In this document: piece after piece, positions 55,373-64,000 of the stretch | Layout of the letters: each line of letters begins with the position of its first letter | Position numbering within the stretch: the stretch's first letter is position 1 | Assembly (NCBI GenBank): GCA_037126765.1 | Contig: JBBCBC010000017.1 | Location: 24,233,916 to 24,297,915 of the forward strand | Direction: 5' to 3' | From: Stenogyne calaminthoides | Taxonomy: Eukaryota; Streptophyta; Magnoliopsida; Lamiales; Lamiaceae | DNA length: 64,000 nucleotides | The notes under the pieces: generated by a model | What the model saw: only the letters and a program-made list of their open reading frames with translations | What the model was told of the DNA's origin: nothing | Database searches by the model: none | Position numbers and translations under genes: made by a program

Positions 55373-57421
55373 CTACAACAAGATAGACTCGATTAAAATT
55401 GTGCATAATCATAAAGATATCATGTATTGATTATCAGACCTATTCTCAGGCCTAGTAATCGATAAATACATACGGATACCAAGAAATGATAAGGCATATC
55501 ACAGGATAACATATATAGACATAATCTATGTGATCAATGGATTTTAGAAAAGAAATTCATCAAATAACCAGAAATTACCAGATTCTGTTTTTCGGAAAAA
55601 TAAGTTTGAATCGCAAGAAAACACTTTGAATCGCAGAAAAGTAATTTTGAGTTTTCAGAGAATAAATCGCAAGAATTTTGAGAAGAAGAATACTCTGGTA
55701 GGGTTTTGATGAAACTTATAAGATGGAGGAGGGAAAATCGAGATTAGAAGATCAACCATTTGAAAAGGTTAAACGATCCAGATTGAGCGGTTTTGATCGT
55801 GTGGTCAGGAATTGCACGCACGATTGCCTTTTGGATTTAAAAACACATTTTGTTGCATTTAATACATATACCCCACGTCCGCATTAAATATTTTGCAGGA
55901 TATACGTCACAAAAGTAGTGTGTACAGTAAAGGCAAATATTATCAGATAATTTCATATAAGTAAGCAGTAAACAAGGAAATAGAAATGCGTATCTGGTTG
56001 ACTGATATTGTAATCAGTCAATACCACTCGTAGATGTTGATTCCACTTGTTGATCTTAGTTTTCTGCCTAATCCTTATAATTTCCCAACTGTCCTTTTCA
56101 ACCGATCCGCTTCACTTTCAAATCGATTTTTCCTTTTTTCGATCCTCCCGATACGATTAAAGTTCCCCCTTCAATTGTTATTTCGATTTCTTATTGGTCG
56201 ATATATCGATTTGTTGAGGTATCATACTTTCATTGATCTTCCTCATTTGATCAGTCTCTTATCTAATCAGATTTTAGTTGACCTAATCGATTCTACTTCG
56301 ACACAAGCCAATTCTTGGGATAAGTGTTACCGCCAAAACTTAGTTCTTGAAGAATTGAATAGTAGTCTCGATTCCCTAAGTCGGCATGATTTGACATTTG
56401 TAATAATAGTCTGGATACTTCGTAATGTCAAATCGCCATACATTTATACAATTATCAGTCACGTGTTTCCTACACGCTGTCCTTTTGGTGCAAATTTCTC
56501 TAAAAGGCTTTGAGAAATCAAATTTTCATTTGCACCCTTGCTTGGCCTCTATAAATTGGACCAATGATTTATACAACATAACCCATTCACCATACTTATC
56601 TTCTTTGTAAATCATGTATTCTGGTGAACCCTTATTTAAATTGAAACTTCCCAAGAAAAAACCTTTACCCCTTTTTCAATGATTTGACTTCTCAAATCAA
56701 CCATATCTCATCACTAATTGTCGCTTTTCGTCGTCATCAAAGATTACACATACAATTATTGCAAAAGCTTCTACCACCGAGGCGGCGGATCTGTTATCGC
56801 AACTGAGAAGACACTTCTCCTAACCGTATGCACCTTGTGTGTCTATCGAGATGAGGGAATTAGCATCAACAGACTCAGTCTGATATAAAACATGAGTTTG
56901 GTATACGGTCTTGATCAGACAATAGCTGATCTTCGTATTTCAAACGCAATTTTTGCATGTGACACATGTGGCCATATGATCTTTGGATCACTTTCTTGTC
57001 ACTTGTGTCCCAATTAACAGCTGGAGAGCCCATTGATTTCAGGTCTAGGGGCTCCTGGCTTAGAAATCCTTCCAACGCCGCTCTCGCTCCTAACTCCGAA
57101 GCTCTGAGGGTGGCTTTAGGATTATTTCAAAGCCTTCACACCCCTGTTAAGTGGGGGGAAATGGGAGCATCAGATTTTAAAATCTCTCTCTCTCCCCCCC
57201 TTCTAGGGTTAGGTTTAGGGTTTAGGGTTTATGGCTTATGTACTGACCTCCGGGTCCTTTTGTACTTGTAACTTGTAACGTAAATCTGACCTTCGGGTCC
57301 TTTAATCTGATCAGTTCCTTTAATCTGATAATCCGTAAATCTGATCGCCTTCTCATATCAGTTCCTTGACTGATCTTCTGATCAGTTGAGATACCAAACT
57401 CAATCGATTCCTCTTAACTAG
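55373..57421. other. Unassigned 2-kb region
   Basis: No coding region recognised. A plus-strand open frame (56034-56513) is hydrophobic and Leu/Phe/Ser-rich, without motifs, and probably not a gene. A minus-strand purine tract GAAGGGGGAACTTTAAT lies at 56158-56173, like those near Sirevirus-type LTRs. A plus-strand TATAAAT is at about 56550. A telomere-like repeat is at 57203-57231. It may be the 3' non-coding part of element F, or a remnant of a third element. Confidence 0.4.
57203..57231 (+). repeat. Telomere-like TTTAGGG repeats
   Basis: Two perfect TTTAGGG units plus flanking degenerate ones (TAGGGTTAGG), after a CT-rich run at 57181-57200. Too short for an active telomere. Confidence 0.75.
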
Positions 57422-58247
57422 TTAGTCTCTTAACAAATTGGTTCTCGAGATCGATCCATCAAACATTTTAGGTGCTTTTTCTCCAAGATCCGAAGCCCCT
57501 AGCTCATTGCATAATTCTCTCGAATCGATCTCGGCTAGTGGCTTGGTTAGAATATCGACTTTACGTATATCGGTATGAATCTTTTCCATTACGATATTCT
57601 TCTTTTCAACATGATCTCTTATAAAATGGTGTCGACATCCACATGCTTGCATCTTGTATGTAGAAACGAGATTTTGAGTGATTGCAATAGCACTATTATT
57701 ACCATCACGAAGAATATAGGTACATTCTTAGCTACAATGTTATAATCCTCACCGCCGACTAAGCGGAGCGATTGGGGAACAACGACTTTCTGTGCCCATA
57801 TATTACGCCTTGATAGTAGATGTCTGAATCGATGTCTGATTCTTTGAAAACCACGAGATCAGTTTACTTCCTAAAAACTGACATGTTCCTGAGGTTGACT
57901 TCCTGTCAATTTTGCAACCACCATAATCAGAATCAGAATACCCACTAAGCTCTAGATTATCATCTGATGGGTAAAATAAACCAAGGTTTCTCGTCCCCTT
58001 CGAGATACTTAAGAATCTCTTAGGCTGCTTCTAGGTGACTTTGCATTGGATTTGCCTGAAATCTGGCACATACACCTACTGCAAAAGTGATATCTGGTCT
58101 GCTGGCAGTCAGGTATAGTAAAGATCCAATGAGAGCCCTATATTCTTTCTGATTGGTTTTCTGACCATCCTCATCTGGATCCATCTTGAATCCAGTCAAC
58201 ATAGGAATTCTGGCTTCCTTACAGTTTTGAACTCCAAACTTAGCCAA
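57422..58247 (-). pseudogene. Copia F RT C-terminus and RNase H
   Basis: Frame 58247-58020 has NQKEYRALIGSLLYLTASRP with DITFAVGVCARFQANPMQSH, the standard block before RNase H. RNase H is degraded through 57700 (frames change). The end is recovered at 57652-57422 with HHFIRDHVEKKNIVMEKIHT and KVDILTKPL, matching the LADPFTKxL-type terminus of other copia elements. Confidence 0.83.
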
Positions 58248-58299
58248 TAAACTCCTAGTGTATTTTGCTTGGTAGATGAATATTCCTTATGTACTTTGC

Positions 58300-59016
58300 T
58301 TAACTTGTAGACCCAGAAAGTAACTCATCTGACCCATCATGGACATCTCGAACTTCCCTTGCATCAACTTTGAATCTTTCACATAGACTCTTGTTGGGAG
58401 ATCCGAAGATGATGTCGTCCACATAAATCTGAACCATCAGAATATCTTCTCCATCTTCTATTCTGAATAAGGTTCTATCCACTATTCCTTTAGTGAAACC
58501 ACTATCTATCAAGAACTGAGAGAGTGTATCATACCAAGCTCGAGGAGCTTGTTTGTGCCATAAAGAGCTTTTCTTAAAGCGGTACACTTGGTTTGCCCTT
58601 TTCAAAGCACGGAGGTTGTTCGACATAAACTTCCTCTGCTAGTACCCCATTTAAGAATGCACTTTTACGTCCATCGATACATGATGAACCTCTCGTGGGA
58701 AGCATATGCTTAAACAAAACCGAATGGCTTCTAAGCGGCGATGGGTGCAAAAGGTCTCATCATAATCAATTCCTTCCGATTGTGAATACTCCTTAGCAAC
58801 AAGCCTTGCCTTATTCTTGGTTATGACATTTTTCTCATCTCTCTTTTTCTTGAAAACCCACTTTGTGCCAATTACGTCCTGATGAGTTGGTCTGTCCACC
58901 AATTCCCAAACTTGATTTCTCTCGAACTTTCGGCTCCTCTGCGCATGGCTAGAATCCGACTTGCGTCTTGTAGAGCTTCCTCTATTGTTGTTGGTTCCTT
59001 CATAGACGGATAACAA
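58300..59016 (-). pseudogene. Copia F reverse transcriptase, YVDD intact
   Basis: Frame 59016-58651 has NQVWELVDRPTHQDVIGTKW and LVAKEYSQSEGIDYDETF, the RT N-terminus. Frame 58626-58300 has APRAWYDTLSQFLIDSGFTK and QIYVDDIIFGSPN with both catalytic Asp. The DVKSAFLNG-like block falls at the frame change near 58655. The C-terminal end of this frame is altered (FKVDAREVRDVHDG), pointing to small indels. Confidence 0.86.
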
Positions 59017-59603
59017 ACAATACAGGGCACTTTCACCAATCTGATGTCTAGTTTTAACTCTATCAGATGGGTCTCCGATGATCAGATCAGTTGGATGAGT
59101 GGTTATCCAGGTCCTTCTATTCGATTTGCGTCGGTTTGGAGAACATCATCCATTTCTGATAATAGTTCATTACTAGAGATTGGGAGTGGTGCAGAGTTAT
59201 GATCCACTTGATAAGAACATGTCTCAGCTGATGTTGGACTCATCATGTGCTGATGTCTGTTCGTGGGAACTTCAGGTGTTCCCCCTGAACCGGATGGTTC
59301 GATTGATCTTTATCTCAGATGTACCCGGTTTCTTCATCGACGGTTGTTTCGTACCTTAGGGTCCGATTGACCGTGAATCGCCTAGATCTGGAATGTATCT
59401 TGTTATGAGTTCTCGATCCTTTTCCTTGATCATTAGTGATCCATTTTTACGTACGCATCGTCTTGGTTGATCTGGTACTTCTTGTTCTGAGGCAGATTTC
59501 TCTTGTTCAGAAGATGTTTCATCAAAGACTACATGGGGTGTTTCTTCCACAACTAGGGTTCGCCTGTTGTAAACCCTGAAAGCCTTGCTAGATGAGGAAT
59601 ATC
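59017..59603 (-). pseudogene. Copia F INT-RT linker
   Basis: Contains a frame at 59550-59356, MEETPHVVFDETSSEQEK, which aligns with VEETPHVIF of element C. The remainder up to RT has no readable frame. Confidence 0.6.
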
Positions 59604-60400
59604 CTAAGAATATACCCTCATCTGACTTAGCCTAAAAGTCTTCAACTGACTCTTCCCATTGTTGTGTATGAAACACTTACACCCAAAAACATGAAAGTAA
59701 GAAACACGAGGTTTTCTGCCCTTCCACAGTTCATAGGGTGTTTTGTAGTGAGCCTTAGTTAGAAGACATCTGTTCTGAGTGTGGCATGCAGTATTGATGG
59801 CTTCTGCCCAGAAACGGCTTGGTATTGCATGTTCAGCTAACATAGTGCGGCGAACTTCTTTGAGTGTTACATTTTCTCCGTTCGCTACTCCATTCATTTG
59901 TGGCGTTCTTGCGGTGATGTCTCATGTCAGATACAAACTTAGTGCAAAAATCAGTAATAAAGGAGTTCAGAAATTCTGTACCTTTATCTGATCTGATTTT
60001 TACTACACTGACACCCTTTTCATTTTGTAATCTCTTGAGCAGCTCGGGTATCTTTGTTGTTATCTCATTCTTCTTATGTTATAATACAACCCAGGTAAAC
60101 TTGGAATAATCATCCACGATTACCAGAGTATATTTGCGTCCGCTGAGACTGACTGGTGTAACTGGTCCAAATAAGTCCATATGAAGCAATACCGCAATAC
60201 TCTCTTTGGATGCAGTCCGTGGATTTCCTTGAATGAGGCTTTAACTGTTTTTCCTTCCGACATCGACACATGTCTGATCCTTAGAGAATACCTCATTCGG
60301 AAGTCCTTCCACTAAAGACATCCTTGCTATCTTGTTAAGAGTTTTAAAGTTCAGATGACTCATTCTTTTGTGCCAGAGCCAACTGCTACTTTTGGAACTC
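59604..60400 (-). pseudogene. Copia F integrase
   Basis: The core is recovered in pieces: the region 60330-59900 is in mixed frames, with TNGV-like text near 59900 and SDKGTEF-like text near 59985. Frame 59897-59604 begins MNGVANGENVTLKEVRRTML, where relatives have NGVAERRNRTLKEAARTM, so Glu-Arg-Arg is replaced by Asn-Gly-Glu, an indel or substitution at the catalytic Glu. After it come FWAEAINTACHTQNRCL and FGCKCFIHNN, as in C. Probably non-functional. Confidence 0.75.
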
Positions 60401-60808
60401 TTAACAATCAGGCATGCATTTCTTGGGCATTTGTTCCAATCTCTTTGTGTAGATCGTCCCTTTCCTTGAACCAGTTAGCAAGATCTGTTGAGTGGCTCGA
60501 TTTTTGATAGTGCATTGATCAGTCAAGAACTCAACACTGAATCCGTTGTCGCAGAATTGTGAAACTGATAACAGGTTATGCTTTAAACCTTCGACATACG
60601 AGACTCCAGTAACCTGTACATTCTCTAAGGTTCCGAATCCTCTGGTAAAACCAAAGTTATCATCACCGAAGACACGCGGGCCTTTTTGTTCTATGTAAGA
60701 GCTAAGGAGATGTTTGCTTCCAATCATGTGCCTTGAGCATCCACTATCGATGTACCAGATAGTTGCTTGTACACCTCCTTTGTTGGCAAGACCCACGCGA
60801 ACCTGCAA
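60401..60808 (-). pseudogene. Copia F protease
   Basis: A 135-codon frame with IWYIDSGCSRHMIGSKHLLS (catalytic Asp intact), then GVSYVEGLKHNLLSVSQFCD and QQILLTGSRKGTIY. Order and spacing match C (42280-42640). This is the best preserved domain of element F. Confidence 0.88.
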
Positions 60809-60813
60809 CCAAA

Positions 60814-61593
60814 TCAGGCTTTAGGTACCCCTTTTGGATTGGGTCCTAAGGGGTTAGTGTTGGTTTTAGGGATCCATACAAACAGGGTACTTCTATTGTA
60901 ATCAGTTAGATCAGAAGGCCTGATTTGTCTCCCATACATATCAACATAATCATACGTCTCTTTATATGCTTTCTGATTAGTATGATTATTCGTGTGAGCC
61001 TTGGGTAACTTAGAAGACTTAGGATTTTTCTTTATATTTTGTCTTCTTTTAACCCAGTGGGGCTCAGGTGCAGCAGCCCTAGGTTTCTGATTATAAGGGT
61101 AGGTACGACTGCTACCATCAAAAGATTCATATCTTTTTGGCATAGGTGGTTTTTGCAGTTTACCTATAGCTTGCTTATTAGGCAGTTGACCTTGATTGGG
61201 TTTCAGATTAGATTTCCCTTTGACAGGTTGTCTTTTCTGATACCTAATATGTTGATCAGGTTGAGGTCTCTTCAGAAGAACTGGGTTCTTCTGTTGATTC
61301 CTCGGCTGATGCTTTACCATTTGGGGTCCATTTCTGTTCCCTTTCTGATTAGGCACCTGCCTTACTTGCTCAACAGGTCTTTTTCCCTTATCAGATACAA
61401 GTTTAGCTTTTAGTGTATCTTTGTCAGAAACTCGTTTGATTACACCTTTTTGAAGTGAATCAAACGGGGCTTTTGAGGATGTGGAAGGGTTCTCATACCC
61501 AATTCCCTTCTTGTAAGTCGGTGTTCGAAAATAGGTGTTCATTTCTTGAACGGTTTTAGATGACTTCGTGAAAACCTCTATTTTCTTGCGCAA
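60814..61593 (-). pseudogene. Copia F Lys/Pro/Gln-rich gag-pol linker
   Basis: A 259-codon open frame, low-complexity and basic: many Lys, Pro, Gln, Asn. Its N-terminus, FTKSSKTVQEMNTYF with KKGIGYENPSTSSKAP, aligns in place with the C linker (KAGLGYNPGGTSKGH). The end DYVDMYGRQIRPSDL and LFVWIPKTNTNPLGP matches WVPKG-type text of C near 42170. No enzymatic motif. Confidence 0.7.
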
Positions 61594-62311
61594 ACTATCC
61601 TCAGAAGATTTTAGACTCTCATGTAGTCGGAATAGCTCATCAAATTTAGCTTGAAGGATTTTGAAATCATCAAACTTCTTTGTTTGTTGATTGCTAATCG
61701 ATCTTTGATCGCTTCTCGATCGGAAGATTTAACTTTCGAATGTTAAGTTCCTCGTTACCTTTCCGAAAGCGGTTTCGCAGATTTCGATTCGATAGCTTTT
61801 CTTTGAGAGCGTTCTCTTTAACAAAGGCGATTATTTCGATCCTTAGCTTGTCATTCTCGGCTTCCACTATAGTATAAGTGTCTCTTGCATTAGAGATCAT
61901 CAAGCAATTGCTCGAGTAGATTTGCGGGTCAATCTCTCCGCCAGTGTGGAAGCGGAACAAAAGCGAAGGTTTGGAGGTTACCTTAGATTGGTCCTCTTGG
62001 CCATCGGTGATTTCATCGTCATCTAAAGAGAATATCGGATCTTCATTCTCATGGAAGTCAACAAAGATTGCTTATCGAGCCGAAGTCTTCTCTGGATGAG
62101 TACCCGAGAATCCTCGGAGGCGGATAGGAATCATCAATTCGGATGTGTCGATGACGAGGGCTTTTTTCTGTCTCTATAACGTTGCTCTCTACTGTTCCGC
62201 TTTTCTTCTCTTTCTTTTGGCGTCAGGTCTGTGCAATCTGCGATGTAGTGACCTGGTTTCTCACAGTTGAAACACGCTCCACGATCCACGGAACCTTTTC
62301 TTCCAGGTGAG
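61594..62311 (-). pseudogene. Copia F coiled coil and zinc knuckle region
   Basis: Broken frames. The CCHC knuckle CFNCEKPGHYIADC is read near 62270-62228, followed by acidic text (SLDDDEITDGQED near 62010) and a charged segment at 61960-61694 with EAENDKLRIEIIAFVKENAL, a coiled coil as in C (41214-41672). Stops separate the pieces. Confidence 0.65.
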
Positions 62312-63153
62312 TCATTCGTCCTTAGAATCTATCGGTGACTTTCCCTTTCGATAGTAATCGAACTCCTTCGTCTTCGATCTGTTATCTCTTCTCTCATCAG
62401 TCAGATTATCTCTTTTCTTTTCTTCTCTGTGATCTCTTCGATCATCAGATCTGGTTCTTTCTGGAGACCTGTCAGCTAATCTTATATCTCTTCCTCTGCT
62501 ATGTTGATAATCTTTATAGAATCTGCGATACTTACCAAGTTGAATGTTTGATTTTTCAAGTTTCCTAGTAAGTAGAGCGATCTGTTCTGCCTGACTTATT
62601 ATGTTTCCAACAGGTTCAGTGGCCTTCGATCTGCTGCTGGTTGCCTTAAACGCAACTGATTTAGATGTTGAGGCTTCAGCAGGCATCTCGTCTTCATCTG
62701 CTTGTCCTCTTTCGATTAAGTCGAACTCGTGAGCTTTAAGGCTTAGGAACAAACTACTAGGCTTCATCTTTGAGATATCTTGGCAATCCTTGATTACCGT
62801 GACTTTCATGTCCCATTTCTTGGTGAGAGATCTTAAGATCTTGTAGTTGATATCTTTGTCTGACATCTCTCTACCAAGTTCTCGTAGCTTATTTACTGAC
62901 ATTGTGATCCTTCCATCGAGCTCGTTGATGGTCTCGTTAAAGACATCTTTAGTTTTTCGAACTTCACCAGTTTGGCTTGTAGTCGGCTGTCTTTGATCTG
63001 ATCATTTCCTTCGCATATCTCAGCTAGAGTATCCCACATTGCTTTCGCGGTCTTGAGATATTTTATCTTCTCCTTGGTGACTTTATCCATCGTCTTCATG
63101 ATTATATGCCTGGCGATTGTATCTAGAGTATCTGACTTTCTTTCCTCTTGCAT
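62312..63153 (-). pseudogene. Copia F gag
   Basis: Frame 63153-62893 has DTIARHIIMKTMDKVTKEKI and AKAMWDTLAEICEGNDQIKD, the UBN2-type gag core aligning with C (EIWDTFVIMCQGTDHIKENK). Frame 62902-62312 has INYKILRSLTKKWDMKVTVI, then the Ser/Arg-rich region before the zinc knuckle. The two frames overlap out of register (frame change near 62895). Confidence 0.85.
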
Positions 63154-63498
63154 CCATCAAGGCCGAAGCTTTTTCGCTAAGACTTCCCGGCAAATGCGGA
63201 TCTCCTCAAACCGGGGTTGTCGTGATATATGATGATGGGTCCTCTTTCAATGACTTCCATCATTCTCGCCGCTTATCGATCCTAGATGGTTGCACATATA
63301 TATGGCCCAATCTGCATACTCATCAATTGAGAACTTGGTAAATCATGATACATACGGAGGTATTATCCATCTTTGAGTGATTTTGGAAAAATGAATGAGT
63401 TTTAAAAATGGTTTTTCAAGATCCATTCAAATGACCACAAAGATTCTTCCTCAAGAATCGATGATACTCAAAAGCCGATTAGTGCAGTAGAACCCTTT
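63154..63498 (-). other. Gag N-terminus/leader of element F
   Basis: No open frame. The N-terminal gag residues expected here are lost to frame changes. Confidence 0.45.
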
Positions 63499-63509
63499 GC
63501 TCGATACCA
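63499..63509 (-). other. Primer binding site of element F, one base short
   Basis: The minus strand reads TGGTATCGAGC where C, D and A have TGGTATCAGAGC, so one A is missing. It lies next to the LTR end. Confidence 0.75.
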
Positions 63510-63511
63510 CT

Positions 63512-64000
63512 TGTAGGTCCCGAACGGGTTTTGTGAGGGCGTAAGTCTAGAGGGAGGGGGTGAATAGACTTCGAAAACTTTTTGTGCAGATCGGTGTGAT
63601 AGCGATTAACTTTGATCGAGTGCAAGTGAATCGATTTGGATCGATATCCAACTTACTAATCGCCTGAAGGCAGATCAGTTTGGTATCTATTAGTTTAACT
63701 GATTGTGCGGAAGCTAAATTTTACCCGTGTGAAAAAAATCAGTTTTAATAAATCAGATTCCAAAGTCAGTCTTTTAACCAGTTGACTAAAGTGTCAAACT
63801 TGATCGGATCGAAGCTTGGTGCTAGTCGATCTTAACTTAGAATATGTATGCAGCTTTAATTAAGTTGTGTGATTGTGTAAAACAGTTAATCAAAGCAGGT
63901 AAATGCACACAAGATTTATAGTGGTTCGGACAACCAGGCCTACGTCCACTCTTCCCTATCACAAGGGGCACCAACTAAACCAACTGGACTTAGATTATTG
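63512..64000 (-). repeat. 5' LTR of element F (partial)
   Basis: Starts TGTAGGTCCCGAACGGGTTT on the plus strand (LTR 3' end ...GACCTACA on the minus strand) and aligns with LTR G from 14817 for the whole visible 489 bp, with clear divergence. The LTR start lies beyond the window. Confidence 0.85.

Larger units (their letters stand above)
57422..64000 (-). mobile_element. Copia element F (Sirevirus-like), 5' LTR running off the window
   Basis: Minus-strand copia element: LTR (63512 to beyond 64000), PBS, gag, coiled coil and basic linker, protease, integrase, RT, RNase H. The large gag with a Sirevirus-type linker and the CSRHMIG protease match element C. Its LTR matches LTR G at 14817-15998. 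The 3' LTR is not recognisable to the left, so the element is truncated or its end lies in the unassigned region. Many frame changes. Confidence 0.85.

Noticed and set aside
56034..56513. Plus-strand 159-codon hydrophobic frame as a membrane protein gene
   Set aside because: Leu/Phe/Ser composition follows the T-rich sequence; no helix spacing, no conserved motif and no promoter arrangement that supports it.

Overview
The window looks like repeat-dense intergenic DNA from a flowering plant. Almost every recognisable reading frame belongs to a transposable element, most are broken, and I found no intact host gene, tRNA, rRNA or CRISPR array. Evidence for a plant: several Ty1/copia elements primed by the plant-style PBS TGGTATCAGAGC, Tat-type Ty3/gypsy elements with an antisense gene, a CACTA transposon with a Ulp1-like gene, an endogenous caulimovirid fragment, and TTTAGGG telomere-like repeats. 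Species and family cannot be told by reading.

Layout. 1-8389: gypsy element H1, entered inside reverse transcriptase, with RNase H, integrase, a spliced antisense gene and a 591-bp LTR (7799-8389). 8390-14816: gypsy element H2, which uses that same LTR as its 5' LTR and is cut at 14817 by copia LTR G (to about 15998). 16064-18815: endogenous pararetrovirus remnant. 18836-19453: fragment of a family D LTR. 19454-28221: two LTRs of one copia family in inverted orientation, enclosing one decayed minus-strand copia body (A). 28222-28572: small island not explained by any element. 28573-43671: plus-strand Sirevirus-like copia C, with copia D (28866-38140, TSD GACCT) inserted in its 5' LTR. 43672-55029: minus-strand copia B, broken by a CACTA element (45861-50976, TSD ACC) and by a solo LTR (51664-53531, TSD TAGTG); its upstream end is fused to an unrelated reading frame. 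55373-57421: unassigned. 57422-64000: minus-strand Sirevirus-like copia F, with its 5' LTR running off the window.

How it fits together. The order of events can partly be read: D inserted into C; B cut C; the CACTA element and the solo-LTR parent inserted into B; G cut H2. No element seems able to move by itself: H2 has lost RT and integrase catalytic residues, D has lost its RT YVDD motif, the CACTA element lacks a DDE transposase, and the others carry stops, frameshifts or truncations. I see no new defence or metabolic system. The most unusual items are the spliced antisense gene with its own TATA box and duplicated 3' module in H1, the overlapping reading frames in the pararetrovirus, the inverted LTR pair, the chimeric ORF at 54779-55372 and the Ulp1-bearing CACTA element. 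All family calls were made by eye, without database searches.
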